DNA of 64,000 nucleotides from Salinivibrio sharmensis (GCF_001995985.1 NZ_MUFC01000005.1:56690-120689), one strand, 5' to 3'. Shown: positions 38,925 to 48,096, numbered from the stretch's first letter. Notes: a model not told the origin generated them from the letters alone. Numbers and translations are program-made.

Positions 38925-39842
38925 ATGGAAGGTACACCCGATTTGTATCCCTCACGCGTCAATGGAAAAGAAACCCTCTCCCCACGTCTAGACCCTGTTG
39001 TGTACGGCGGTGCGCAGCCAGAGGTACCGCATAGCTTGAGCCAACGTGATCTGGATACGTTTGATCGCCAAGGCTTTTTGGTGATGAATGACTATATGCC
39101 GGAAATGGTGGCACCGCTTAAACGTGAAATCACCCGTTTACGCGATGATATGGCCGGCTATGAAGAGCTATATACCGAGCCAGATAGTGACGAGCTGCGT
39201 ACTATTTTTAAACCTTTTGCCTACAGTGACTTAATTGATCGCTTCTCACGTGATCCACGCATTCTCAATAAAGTTCGGCAAATTTTGGGCTCGGATGCAT
39301 ATTTGATGCAATCGCGCGTCAACATTAAGCCTGCGTTTAAAGGCAAGTCGTTTCCTTGGCATTCTGACTTCGAGACTTGGCACGTTGAGGATGGAATGCC
39401 ACGGATGCGAGCCGTGACTGTATGGCTGATGTTAACCGATAACACCGAGCACAATGGGCCTTTGTATGTGATCCCCGGCTCGCACCATCACTATGCGTCT
39501 TGTGAAGGCAATACCGGCGAGAAGAACTATCAGCAGTCGCTGAAAAAACAAATGCTGGGCGTGCCCAAGCCAGAGACCATGGAGGCATTGTTAGAAGACA
39601 ATGGCATTGCCTCGGTAACGGGACAAGCCGGTACCTTGGTGTTCCATGATTGTAACTTGATGCATGGCTCACCCGATAATATCGCCAACGACCCACGTTC
39701 GATTTTAATGTTTGTCTATAACAGTGTGGAGAATAAACCGGTGACGCCATTTAGTGGGTTGCCACCGCGCCCGCACTATTTATCTAACCCCGATCAACGC
39801 CCCCTACAGGCAGTAGAGTCACTCTGGCCGCTGGCTTCTTAA
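38925..39842 (+). CDS. ectD: Ectoine hydroxylase EctD
   Basis: Fe(II)/2-oxoglutarate dioxygenase that converts the compatible solute ectoine to 5-hydroxyectoine. The 305-residue protein carries the EctD signature around WHSDFETWHVEDGMPRMR, with the iron triad His146, Asp148 and His247 (in HDCNLMHGSPDN). ATG 38925 follows AAGGAGGTGTCAATA; an upstream in-frame ATG at 38907 overlaps that site and is rejected. No ectABC genes are in the window, so ectoine must be made from elsewhere or imported. A terminator follows at once. Confidence 0.93.
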   Translation: MEGTPDLYPSRVNGKETLSPRLDPVVYGGAQPEVPHSLSQRDLDTFDRQGFLVMNDYMPEMVAPLKREITRLRDDMAGYEELYTEPDSDELRTIFKPFAYSDLIDRFSRDPRILNKVRQILGSDAYLMQSRVNIKPAFKGKSFPWHSDFETWHVEDGMPRMRAVTVWLMLTDNTEHNGPLYVIPGSHHHYASCEGNTGEKNYQQSLKKQMLGVPKPETMEALLEDNGIASVTGQAGTLVFHDCNLMHGSPDNIANDPRSILMFVYNSVENKPVTPFSGLPPRPHYLSNPDQRPLQAVESLWPLAS

Positions 39843-39850
39843 CCGTGTTG

Positions 39851-39876
39851 ACGCCCACGTCTTTGTGGGCGTTTTT
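39851..39876 (+). terminator. Terminator of ectD
   Basis: ACGCCCAC (39851-39858) and GTGGGCGT (39865-39872) form an 8-bp stem followed by a T-run to 39876, nine bases after the ectD stop. Confidence 0.9.
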
Positions 39877-39973
39877 ATTTTTTCGCTTTAAATCAGGGTT
39901 TTGCTATGCTGTCTCGATAATTGAACAAGCGTTTAATTATCTCGCCAACTTCAACGACATTAAGGAGTTTCCG

Positions 39974-41077
39974 TTGAACACATCATTAAAAGCGACCCTG
40001 AGCGTGACAGCTACTGCCCTGAGTGTGGCCAGTGCCGTATCCTTCTCTTCTTTTGCTCAAGCCAGTGACACGGCGTTAAGCGCACAACTTGGCATTGCCG
40101 ATCACGCGGTCATTGCCCACCGTGGTGATTCTTACAATGCACCAGAGTCGACCTTGCCGGCTTACCAGCTTGCCTGTGAAGTGGGAGCCGATTATCTCGA
40201 GCTTGACCTGCAGCGCACCAAAGACGGCAAATTGATCGCGGTGCATGACGACAACCTTAAGCGCAACACCAATATTGAGACAGTCTATCCTGAGCGTGCC
40301 GACGATCCGGTCAATACCTTTACTTGGGCAGAGCTGGAAAAACTGGATGCCGGTAGCTGGTATAACCAAGCCTATCCCGAGCGCGCACGCGAGAGCTTTA
40401 GCGGCTTGAAGCTAGTGACGCTGGATCAGGTACGTGAAATTGCTGAAGACTGTGCGCACCAGCCTGGGCTTTATATTGAAACCAAGGTGCCTGAGTTCTT
40501 CCCGGGGATTGAGCAGGATTTGAAGCAAGACTTGACCGAGCATGGTTGGTTAGATGACGACGCCAAAGGCAAAGTGATCCTGCAGACCTTTAATAAATCG
40601 AGCCTTGAAGCGCTGCAAGATGTGATGCCGAATGTGCCAAAAATCTTGCTGCTTTGGGCGGGTGATGGCTACATTCCCACTAAAGACAGCGCGCCTAAAG
40701 CGGATGATGAGTCTTACGCCCAGTACTACGCGCGTCAGGAAGTGGCCTCAAAATCCGGCTACGCAGAATGGTTGGATTATGCCAAGGAGCATGGCGCCAT
40801 CGGTGTGGGGCCGTCGGGCACCCAAGCCAACTTTGATGATGCTTGGTCAAGCCAGTTTAGCTATATGGACTTGGCGAAGTCTTGGATGGTGGATATGAGC
40901 CATGAAAAAGGCTTGCTGATGCACATGTATACCCTGGACGATCGCGAAGATTTGATTCGTTACCGTGAGCGCGGTGTGGATGGCTTCTTTACCAACCGTC
41001 CTAACGAGGCGGTTAAAGCCTTAACCGACAGCGACGGTAAAGACATTGAAGCGACCTTAACGCAACTGGGTTATTAA
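39974..41077 (+). CDS. glpQ: Periplasmic glycerophosphodiester phosphodiesterase GlpQ
   Basis: Cleaves glycerophosphodiesters to sn-glycerol-3-phosphate and an alcohol in the periplasm. TTG 39974 is the start: AAGGAG lies six bases upstream and the product then begins with a signal peptide ending FAQA. The 367-residue protein has the GDPD motifs AHRGDSYNAPESTLPAY, GADYLELDLQRTKDGKLIAVHDD (split over the metal-binding loop) and a conserved ETKVPEFFP segment. Products can enter through the GlpT encoded in this window. An extended -10 (TGCTATGCT, 39902-39910) may be its promoter. Confidence 0.93.
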   Translation: MNTSLKATLSVTATALSVASAVSFSSFAQASDTALSAQLGIADHAVIAHRGDSYNAPESTLPAYQLACEVGADYLELDLQRTKDGKLIAVHDDNLKRNTNIETVYPERADDPVNTFTWAELEKLDAGSWYNQAYPERARESFSGLKLVTLDQVREIAEDCAHQPGLYIETKVPEFFPGIEQDLKQDLTEHGWLDDDAKGKVILQTFNKSSLEALQDVMPNVPKILLLWAGDGYIPTKDSAPKADDESYAQYYARQEVASKSGYAEWLDYAKEHGAIGVGPSGTQANFDDAWSSQFSYMDLAKSWMVDMSHEKGLLMHMYTLDDREDLIRYRERGVDGFFTNRPNEAVKALTDSDGKDIEATLTQLGY

Positions 41078-41106
41078 CCCTGCGCGTCAACTGTATTTAC
41101 CTTTTG

Positions 41107-41134
41107 AGCCCGCCTGTTATTAGCGGGCTTTTTT
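41107..41134 (+). terminator. Terminator of glpQ
   Basis: AGCCCGC (41107-41113) and GCGGGCT (41123-41129) with a nine-base loop and a T-run to 41134, 30 bases after the stop. Confidence 0.88.
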
Positions 41135-41143
41135 AGTTATGTG

Positions 41144-41244
41144 CATCGACTGGAGCCGCACGCAGACACGCCGTTAATCCATCCCTGGAGGCTCCGCCGC
41201 GCCATCCTTGGCGCGGAGGGTCTGCTAAGCGAATCCAGTCGATG
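41144..41244. repeat. Structured palindromic element with 11-bp terminal inverted repeats
   Basis: CATCGACTGGA (41144-41154) and TCCAGTCGATG (41234-41244) are perfect inverted repeats bounding a 101-bp block. Inside are a small TCCA/TGGA dyad (41178-41189) and a strong hairpin CCGCGCC-ATCCTT-GGCGCGG (41197-41216). It encodes nothing and resembles dispersed palindromic extragenic elements of gammaproteobacteria. Only one copy is seen in the window, so repetitiveness is inferred. Confidence 0.55.
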
Positions 41245-41267
41245 ATAGTAGCGAGCATCGACTCAGT

Positions 41268-42584
41268 TTAGTGGGGCTGATGCGCCATCAGTTTAGCCAG
41301 CGTACGTCGGTACATGGCATAAGCCACTGCGCCCGCAAGGAGGTTACCGATTAAGGCACCGGCAAACAGGCCAAACAGCTCGCCAATTTGTGCGCCTAGC
41401 CAGAGGCAGGGCAGGAAAAACGCAAATAGGCGGAGCGCAGAAATGGTTAGGGCGATGTATGAGCGGCCTAATGCATTGGTAATCGACACCATCAACATAC
41501 ACACTCCTAGAGCGCCCAGGCTAAACGGCACTAGCGTAAGGTGAGTGTACAAGATATCGGTGACTTGTTGATCGCTGGTCATCAAATCGGCGAGGGGCGC
41601 GGCAGCAAGCCAGGTCACCACGGCAATCAGCAATTGAAAGCCGAGAATAAACTGACACGCTAACTTGACCGAATGGCGCACTTCGGTCAGATCGCCTTTA
41701 CCCAGCAAACGACCCACCATGGGGGGCATTGACATAGTCAGCGCCAGTACCGAGACAATGGCAAAGAACTCAAAGCGTGAACCTAGCGCCCAGGCGGCCA
41801 CTGCCGCTGAGCCAAAGCTGGCGAGCAGCTTGGTCGCCAGCATAGATGACACCGGCGGCAGCAGCTGGCTTATCATCGCTGGCCCCATAATATGCCCAAT
41901 CGAACCCACACTTTGTTTGATGTTTAAGTCCTGCCAGTCAAACGAAACCCAGCCTTTACCGAACACGCGAGGCGCGACAATGGCAATGCCAGCGCCAAAC
42001 GCAATCAAGGTTGCCACGGCCGCGCCATTAATGCCCCAATCGAGCCAAAAGATAAATACCGGGTCGAGCGCAAGATTAAATAAGCTGGTGACCACCATCA
42101 TGGAGCCGGGCAACATGGTGTTCCCGTTGGCGCGTGCTAGGCTATAAAAGAAGTAAAGCACTGCGCCTGTCCAAGCACTGACCAACCAAATTTGCCAATA
42201 GCTATCAATTACCGGAAATACCTTGTCCGGCGCATCAAGCAACATCAAGATTGGATGGCGCAAGGCGTAGAGCAAGCCGGCAAACAAAGCAACGCCTGCG
42301 GTGCCAATAAATAAAATCAGGCCGCCTAATTGTTTGGCATAGCGGCACTGATCGGCCCCGAGCGCACGTGAGATCACCGCCGTGGTCGCAATCCCGAGGC
42401 CGACTTGAATGCCGATAATGATCATCTGAATGGGCAAGGTGAAGCCTTGTGCCGCGAGAGGTAGCACGCCCAACTGACCAATGAAGGCGCTATCGACAAG
42501 TTGAAAACTCATTAGTGACAGTACGCCAAACAGCATGGGGAGGGTGGTCGAGAACAAGCGCTTTGCGCGAGAAGCAGACTCCAT
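41268..42584 (-). CDS. MATE family efflux transporter
   Basis: A 438-residue, twelve-helix MATE protein distinct from DinF. The two six-helix halves are recognisable (N half: PMLFGVLSLMSFQLVDSAFIGQLG, ATTAVISRALGA; C half: MSMPPMVGRLLGKGD, LMVSITNALGRSYIAL). The substrate is not predictable. It has an unusual upstream region on its own strand: a promoter-like pair followed directly by a terminator-like hairpin before the start codon, suggesting attenuation. Start at 42584 (MESASRAKRLFSTT). Confidence 0.88.
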   Translation of the reverse strand: MESASRAKRLFSTTLPMLFGVLSLMSFQLVDSAFIGQLGVLPLAAQGFTLPIQMIIIGIQVGLGIATTAVISRALGADQCRYAKQLGGLILFIGTAGVALFAGLLYALRHPILMLLDAPDKVFPVIDSYWQIWLVSAWTGAVLYFFYSLARANGNTMLPGSMMVVTSLFNLALDPVFIFWLDWGINGAAVATLIAFGAGIAIVAPRVFGKGWVSFDWQDLNIKQSVGSIGHIMGPAMISQLLPPVSSMLATKLLASFGSAAVAAWALGSRFEFFAIVSVLALTMSMPPMVGRLLGKGDLTEVRHSVKLACQFILGFQLLIAVVTWLAAAPLADLMTSDQQVTDILYTHLTLVPFSLGALGVCMLMVSITNALGRSYIALTISALRLFAFFLPCLWLGAQIGELFGLFAGALIGNLLAGAVAYAMYRRTLAKLMAHQPH

Positions 42585-42610
42585 CAGGCACTCTTTGCGT
42601 TAATAAAGGG

Positions 42611-42639
42611 AAAAAAAGCCGAGCAGGAAGCGGCTCGGC
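42611..42639 (-). terminator. Terminator-like hairpin in the leader of the MATE gene
   Basis: On the minus strand GCCGAGC (42639-42633), an eight-base loop, GCTCGGC (42624-42618) and seven T (42617-42611). It lies 27 bases before the MATE start codon on the same strand and no gene ends just upstream, so it is a candidate attenuator or the end of a very short RNA. Confidence 0.7.
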
Positions 42640-42651
42640 ATAACCTGCACA

Positions 42652-42679
42652 ATTGTAGAGGATTGCTAAAAATTACCAA
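42652..42679 (-). promoter_or_regulatory. Candidate promoter preceding the MATE leader hairpin
   Basis: On the minus strand TTGGTA (42679-42674) and TACAAT (42657-42652) with a 16-base spacer. Transcription from it would start near 42645, just before the hairpin. Confidence 0.45.
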
Positions 42680-43108
42680 CCCCTAATAAATGCGGGTATT
42701 CAGTGTTTGAGCTCCTGACTCAAGTGTGTATGGGGCGATTAGGGGCGCTTCTGCATACAGTAATTGATGTTGGTGATTTGTGCTGGTGGTTCAGATTATG
42801 GTGAAACAAATCACTATCACTGTTGCGCCGGTTTTGGTGAATGAATATGAGAATAGATGAGGCCGGAAGATGGATTGTCTTTTTACCAAGACAGGCTGTC
42901 GCGGTGGGTTATTGGTAAGTGAAGTGACGAAAAGAGACAATGTTTAGGTGAAATGTCAGTTTTATTGCATTTTAAACCAAACTTTTGTGACTATTGAGTG
43001 AAATATTTATTGCTTTTGGTGATAAGGGAGTTAGCACAACGCAGTAGAAAAATGGCATAGTTTTCGCTGTCTTGTGGAAAAAAAATCACTTCTAACAGGC
43101 CGTTATCG

Positions 43109-43137
43109 TTGATCGTGACTAAAAATCGAGATAAATA
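43109..43137 (+). promoter_or_regulatory. Candidate promoter of the peptide ABC operon
   Basis: TTGATC (43109-43114), 17-base spacer, TAAATA (43132-43137). It would give a leader of about 120 bases. Confidence 0.35.
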
Positions 43138-43262
43138 TAGACCACTTTATGTGAGTGTGTAATACGTAGTGTTGCTTTCAGTGCTTAGGATGGCCAAGAG
43201 AGCACAACGGCAGGTTCCATGACCTGCAAAAATATCAGACAGTGGACAGGGAGTAGTGGACT

Positions 43263-44288
43263 ATGCTGTCGTACTTTTTACGCCGGTTACTGTTGGTGAT
43301 CCCGACATTTCTCGGCATTACCATTTTGATCTTTGGTATCACCCGTCTTGTGCCGGGTGGGCCGGTCGAGCGAATGATGACGCAAATGCAGGCACAAGCC
43401 GATGGCGGCTCGAGCTTGCAACGTGCTGGTGACAGCTCGGCGTTATCGGACGATCAGATTGCCGAACTTAAGGCATTTTACGGCCTCGATAAACCCGTGC
43501 TAGAAGCCTATGTCGATTGGCTGGGCAAGCTCGCCAATTTCGATCTGGGTGAGTCGACGCGCTACTACGAGCCGGTCACCGACATGATCGCCGAGCGTCT
43601 GCCCGTCTCCTTGTTTTACGGCGGCATGACCTTCTTCATCAGCTATTTTATCTCTCTTCCGCTCGGGTATTACAAAGCCCTCAAACACGGTTCAGTGTTT
43701 GATTCGTCCTCCTCTGTGCTGATTTTCATTGGGTTTGCCTTGCCTGGCTATGTGGTCGGGGTATTACTGATCACCTTGTTTAGCTATCACCTCGAATGGT
43801 TCCCGATGGGGGGCTTTGTGGGCGATGCCTACTACGACGCGACCAGCTTTTGGGAACGCGCCAAAGATGTGATGTGGCATGCGGTACTGCCGCTGATTTG
43901 TTATCTGATTGGTGACTTTGCCACCCTGACCATGACGATGAAAAACAACCTAATGGAAAACCTCTCGGCGGATTATATCCGTACGGCGATTGCCAAAGGG
44001 TTACCGTTCCGCTCGGCGGTGCGCAAGCACGCGCTGCGCAACAGCTTGATCCCGATTGCTAGCCATTTTGGCAACTCGTTGTTGTTCTTTATGACCGGCG
44101 CGTTTTTGATTGAAGTCATTTTCAATATCAATGGCATCGGCTTACTTGGCTACGAGTCAATTATGGAGCGCGATTATCCGGTGGTGATGGGCATTGTCGC
44201 CATCAATGCGCTATTACTGCTGGCCGGCAATATTATCTCCGATATCTGTGTTGCCTTGGTTGACCCTCGCGTGAAGTTTGGATCTTGA
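43263..44288 (+). CDS. YejB-type ABC peptide transporter permease
   Basis: First permease of a Dpp/Opp-type importer. The 341-residue protein begins with the family's MLSYFLRRLLLVIPTFLGITI, has six predicted helices, the variable polar loop after helix 1 typical of YejB, and the cytoplasmic EAA-like loop (ADYIRTAIAKGLPFRSAVRKHALRN). The ending ISDICVALVDPRVKFGS matches YejB, whose E. coli operon is involved in microcin C uptake. A GGGAG sequence precedes the ATG. The second permease follows immediately. Confidence 0.9.
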   Translation: MLSYFLRRLLLVIPTFLGITILIFGITRLVPGGPVERMMTQMQAQADGGSSLQRAGDSSALSDDQIAELKAFYGLDKPVLEAYVDWLGKLANFDLGESTRYYEPVTDMIAERLPVSLFYGGMTFFISYFISLPLGYYKALKHGSVFDSSSSVLIFIGFALPGYVVGVLLITLFSYHLEWFPMGGFVGDAYYDATSFWERAKDVMWHAVLPLICYLIGDFATLTMTMKNNLMENLSADYIRTAIAKGLPFRSAVRKHALRNSLIPIASHFGNSLLFFMTGAFLIEVIFNINGIGLLGYESIMERDYPVVMGIVAINALLLLAGNIISDICVALVDPRVKFGS

Positions 44289-44289
44289 T

Positions 44290-45333
44290 ATGTTGACGTT
44301 TAGCCCTTTAACTCAAAAGAAAATCCGCAGCTTTAAGCAAATTAAACGCGGTTACTGGTCGTTTGTGATCTTGACCACCATGCTGGTGTTGTCGCTTTTT
44401 GCCGAGCTTTTTATCAACAGTAAAGCGTTAATGGTCAAATACGACGGTGAATATTATTTCCCGGTACTGAGTGATGTGTACTTGGCGAGCGACTTTGGTC
44501 AAGTGGGCACTAGCGAAGCCAACTATCGTCAACTTGCCAAAGCCTTTGAGGCACAAGGCGGTGACAATTATGTGGTGATGCCCCTAGTGCCATGGAACCC
44601 ACTGGAGCAAGATTTTAGCGGGGATTTCCCGCCGACAGCGCCGAGCGCTGAGCATCAGCATTACCTTGGCACCGATGAGATTGGCCGCGACATTCTCGCT
44701 CGCTTGGTGTACGGCTTTCGTATCGCCATGGGGTTTGCGTTACTCACCATGGCCGCTTCCTATGCGATTGGTACAGCCGTCGGCTGTGCGATGGGTTTTT
44801 GGGGCGGCAAGTTTGACCTTTTGTTCCAACGCTTTATCGAAATCTGGTCGATGGTGCCGTTTTTGTACGTGATCATGATTTTGGTTTCGATTCTTCAGCC
44901 CACGTTTGCCCTGTTTGTAGGGATTAACGTGCTATTTGGCTGGATGGCGATCACCTGGTATATGCGCACCATGACCTATAAAGAGTCAGCCCGCGATTAT
45001 GTGATGGCCGCGCGTGCACTCGGTGCCTCGACCAGCCGTATCTTATTCCGGCATATTTTACCGAACACCATGGTGATGATTGTGACCTTGGCGCCCTTTA
45101 CCATCGCACTCAATATTACCGCGCTAACGGCGCTGGATTATCTCGGCCTTGGGCTGATGCCGCCGACGCCCAGTTGGGGCGAGCTGTTACAGCAAGGCAA
45201 ATCGAATTTGGACGCACCATGGATTGTTGCATCCGTGGTGACCTCACTGGTGGTGGTATTGGTGATGGTGACCTTCATTGGTGAAGCGGTGCGCGCGGCG
45301 TTCGACCCGAAAAAATTCACCCGTTACGACTAA
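44290..45333 (+). CDS. YejE-type ABC peptide transporter permease
   Basis: Second permease, 347 residues. An N-terminal helix (WSFVILTTMLVLSLFAELFIN) is followed by a periplasmic segment with PWNPLEQDFSGDFPPTAPS and HYLGTDEIGRDILARLVYG, diagnostic of the DppC/YejE group; five more helices and the EAA loop (RDYVMAARALGASTSRILFRHILPN) follow. ATG 44290 comes one base after the upstream stop; a TTG at 44278 in the same frame is less likely. It pairs with the preceding permease. Confidence 0.9.
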   Translation: MLTFSPLTQKKIRSFKQIKRGYWSFVILTTMLVLSLFAELFINSKALMVKYDGEYYFPVLSDVYLASDFGQVGTSEANYRQLAKAFEAQGGDNYVVMPLVPWNPLEQDFSGDFPPTAPSAEHQHYLGTDEIGRDILARLVYGFRIAMGFALLTMAASYAIGTAVGCAMGFWGGKFDLLFQRFIEIWSMVPFLYVIMILVSILQPTFALFVGINVLFGWMAITWYMRTMTYKESARDYVMAARALGASTSRILFRHILPNTMVMIVTLAPFTIALNITALTALDYLGLGLMPPTPSWGELLQQGKSNLDAPWIVASVVTSLVVVLVMVTFIGEAVRAAFDPKKFTRYD

Positions 45334-45379
45334 CGTTAAACACAATGTGCAATGTTTGAATCACGATAAGGAAATCACG

Positions 45380-47206
45380 ATGAAAAAACTGATCCTTGCG
45401 ACCTCAATTTCGATGTTTAGCCTCAGCGGCTGGGCGGCGGATTTGCCTGAAAACCTTAATTGGCAAACCAATTGGGATGCACCTAAAATCGGCTCTCCCG
45501 ACGCCAAACGTGGCGGCGTTTTGCGCTCACACTTAAGCTCCTTTCCCCAGACGCTGCGCACGGTTGGCCCAGACTCCAACTCAGGCCTGCGCAGTTATTT
45601 TCTCGATGAAATGCCTTCATTGGTAAAGCGCCACCCAGACACACTGGAATGGATCCCGGATTTGGCCAACGAGTGGGCGTTTGGCGATGATCATAAAACC
45701 ATCTACTTCAAGCTGAACCCAGAGGCGACCTGGTCGGATGGCGAGCCCGTCACCGCCGATGATTTTGTCTTTATGATGCAGTTCTACCGCTCGAAAGACA
45801 TTGTTGCGCCTTGGTACAACGAGTACTACACCAACACCATTGGCGGGGTAGAGAAAATTGACCAACACACCATTGCGATATCGACTGCAATAGAGAAAAG
45901 CGACGAAGATCTGATGTATACCCTGGGTAGTTTGGTCCCACGTCCCGCGCACTTTTACGCCAATCCGCGTAAAGATGAAAACCAAGACGGCATTGCCGAC
46001 GACTTTGTACGTCGCTATAACTTCAAAGCGACCCCCACCGTGGGCCCGTACGAGTTAGCGCGGGTGCAAAAAGGCCGTAGCGTCACCTTTGAGCATGTGG
46101 ATGACTGGTGGGGCTACACCAACCCCTATTATCAGCACCGTTATAACGTCGACAAAATTCGTCTGCGGGTGATCCGGGATAACGATATCGCCATGAAGCA
46201 CTTTGAAAAAGGCAACTTGGATGTGTTCGATTTGCTATTACCGGATGTGTGGCACGACAAAACCCAATCTGAACCTTATAAAAAAGGCTATATCACCAAA
46301 TTCTGGGGCCACAACGAATTACCGGTTGGCGCGGGCGGTTTATGGATGAATACGGCTATGCCGCTGCTCGATGATATCAATGTGCGCAAAGGCATCCTCT
46401 ATGCCACGGACTTTGATGGCATGATTGAAAACATTACCCGTGGTGACTACTCACGCAAGCCACATGCAATGGGGCATGGTCATGGTGAGTACGACAACGA
46501 TGGTGCGACACCGCCAGCGTTTGATCCTGAAAAAGCGATCAGCTATTTCGAAAAAGCTGGCTTTGACCAAGTGGGTCCCGATGGCATTCGTATTAACGAC
46601 AAAGGCGAGCGTTTAAGCTTTGCCATCACTTATGGGTACCAACACCACACTCCACGCATCGCTTACTTGAAAGAGCAAGCGAAAAAAGCAGGGTTGGACT
46701 TTACCATTCACTTGGTTGATGGCTCATCGGCGTTTAAATACATACTGGAGAAAAAGCATCAGCTGGCGTTTCTCAATATGGGCACCTCAGAAATCCCGGC
46801 CTATTGGGAATACTTCCACTCGGATAACGCTAATAAAAAGCAAACCAACAACCACACCAATTACAGCTCCCCGGCGTTGGATAAGCTGATCATGGCGTAC
46901 AAAACCGAGTTCGACATGGCGAAGAAATACCAGCTGTCGCACCAGATCCGCGCTAAGATCTCAGAAGCCAGTGTGATTGTACCTGGGTACATGGTGCCGT
47001 ATGTGCGTCAAGGTTTTTGGCGTTATGTACAAATCCCAGACAACGCAATGACCAAGCGCACCGAAAAAATGGTCACCAGTGGCCGCGTGATGGGCTTTGG
47101 TACCTTCTGGATTGATGAAGAGATGAAAGACGCCACCGAAGAGGCGATGGATGACGATAAAGCCTTTGAGCCGGTGACCATCATTGATGACAGATACAAG
47201 CTGTAG
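45380..47206 (+). CDS. Periplasmic peptide-binding protein of the ABC transporter (YejA type)
   Basis: Solute-binding protein, family 5. ATG 45380 (MKKLILATSISMFSLSGWAA) begins a signal peptide and has AAGGAAATC upstream; the frame extends back into the permease gene without meaning. The 608-residue protein has the SBP family-5 features: PSLVKRHPDTLEWIPDLANEW, the TWSDGEPVTADDFVF motif and the long second lobe. YejA-like proteins bind oligopeptides, including microcin C. Unusually it is third in the operon rather than first. Confidence 0.9.
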   Translation: MKKLILATSISMFSLSGWAADLPENLNWQTNWDAPKIGSPDAKRGGVLRSHLSSFPQTLRTVGPDSNSGLRSYFLDEMPSLVKRHPDTLEWIPDLANEWAFGDDHKTIYFKLNPEATWSDGEPVTADDFVFMMQFYRSKDIVAPWYNEYYTNTIGGVEKIDQHTIAISTAIEKSDEDLMYTLGSLVPRPAHFYANPRKDENQDGIADDFVRRYNFKATPTVGPYELARVQKGRSVTFEHVDDWWGYTNPYYQHRYNVDKIRLRVIRDNDIAMKHFEKGNLDVFDLLLPDVWHDKTQSEPYKKGYITKFWGHNELPVGAGGLWMNTAMPLLDDINVRKGILYATDFDGMIENITRGDYSRKPHAMGHGHGEYDNDGATPPAFDPEKAISYFEKAGFDQVGPDGIRINDKGERLSFAITYGYQHHTPRIAYLKEQAKKAGLDFTIHLVDGSSAFKYILEKKHQLAFLNMGTSEIPAYWEYFHSDNANKKQTNNHTNYSSPALDKLIMAYKTEFDMAKKYQLSHQIRAKISEASVIVPGYMVPYVRQGFWRYVQIPDNAMTKRTEKMVTSGRVMGFGTFWIDEEMKDATEEAMDDDKAFEPVTIIDDRYKL

Positions 47207-47214
47207 GGGCGATT

Positions 47215-48081
47215 ATGACGCAGGATGTCATTCTTTCGGTTAAGGATTTGACCGTTAATTTTACCACTGACGACGGCCCCCGTGAGGTACTTCACGGGGT
47301 AAGCTTTGACGTAAAAGCCGGGCGCACGCTCGGCTTGGTGGGCGAGTCGGGCAGTGGCAAAAGTGTCACAGCAATGTCAATCATGGGTCTGCTTCCTAAA
47401 CCCTACGGCCAGGTGACGGGCGGCGAAATCTTGTACCGCGGGACCGACTTGGTGACCTTGCCCGCCAAAGAGCGCTATGCGATGCGTGGCAATCGGATCT
47501 CGATTATCTTTCAAGACCCGATGACGGCACTGAACCCGGTGCATACCGTGGGTCGGCAAATCAATGAAGTTTTGATGCTACACCGCCCAGAGCTGGATAA
47601 AAAAGCGCGCGCGGTGTGTGCGCTCGATATGCTGGCCAAGGTGAAAATCCCGATGCCAGAAAAGCGACTGAACGAGTACCCGCATAACCTATCCGGTGGG
47701 ATGCGTCAGCGGGTAATGATCGCCATGGCACTGGCCTGCAAACCCGATATCTTGATTTGTGATGAGCCAACCACCGCCTTGGATGTGACGGTGCAGGCCT
47801 CGATTTTGGACTTGATTAACGAGCTGCAAGAAGAAACCGGCATGGCGGTGATTTTTATCACTCACGATCTGGGGGTAGTCGCCGAGGTGTGTGACGATGT
47901 GGCGGTGATGTACGATGGCCAAATTCGTGAACGTGCAGATATCTTTACTTTGTTTGACCACCCATCCCACCCATATACCAAGCGTTTGTTGGGATTAATG
48001 CCGGGGCGTCACCATCAACCCAAACAGATGATTGATATTCGCCCGTTGGAAGCGTTTGATGCCGCGCCATCATCCCCGTAG
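47215..48081 (+). CDS. ABC peptide transporter ATP-binding protein (DppD-like)
   Basis: First ATPase of the importer, 288 residues. P-loop GESGSGKSVTA, Q-loop IIFQDPMTALNPVHT, signature LSGGMRQRVMIA and Walker B ILICDEPTTALD are intact, with the C-terminal HPSHPYTKRLLGLMPG segment typical of oligopeptide ATPases. It lacks the longer Cys-rich tail seen in DppD, so the Fe-S motif appears to be absent. In E. coli the two ATPases are fused as YejF; here they are separate. Confidence 0.92.
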   Translation: MTQDVILSVKDLTVNFTTDDGPREVLHGVSFDVKAGRTLGLVGESGSGKSVTAMSIMGLLPKPYGQVTGGEILYRGTDLVTLPAKERYAMRGNRISIIFQDPMTALNPVHTVGRQINEVLMLHRPELDKKARAVCALDMLAKVKIPMPEKRLNEYPHNLSGGMRQRVMIAMALACKPDILICDEPTTALDVTVQASILDLINELQEETGMAVIFITHDLGVVAEVCDDVAVMYDGQIRERADIFTLFDHPSHPYTKRLLGLMPGRHHQPKQMIDIRPLEAFDAAPSSP

Positions 48082-48096
48082 TTGCAGGAGAAGGCG

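Larger units (their letters stand above)
42640..43262. other. Long gene-free, AT-rich region between the MATE gene and the ABC operon
   Basis: About 620 bases with no ORF I believe. It holds the MATE promoter candidate, a dyad around GACAGGCTGTC (42890-42900) flanked by TTACCAA and TTGGTAA (42883-42889, 42912-42918), and a candidate promoter of the ABC operon at 43109-43137. It may hide a small RNA or be remnant DNA. Confidence 0.5.
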
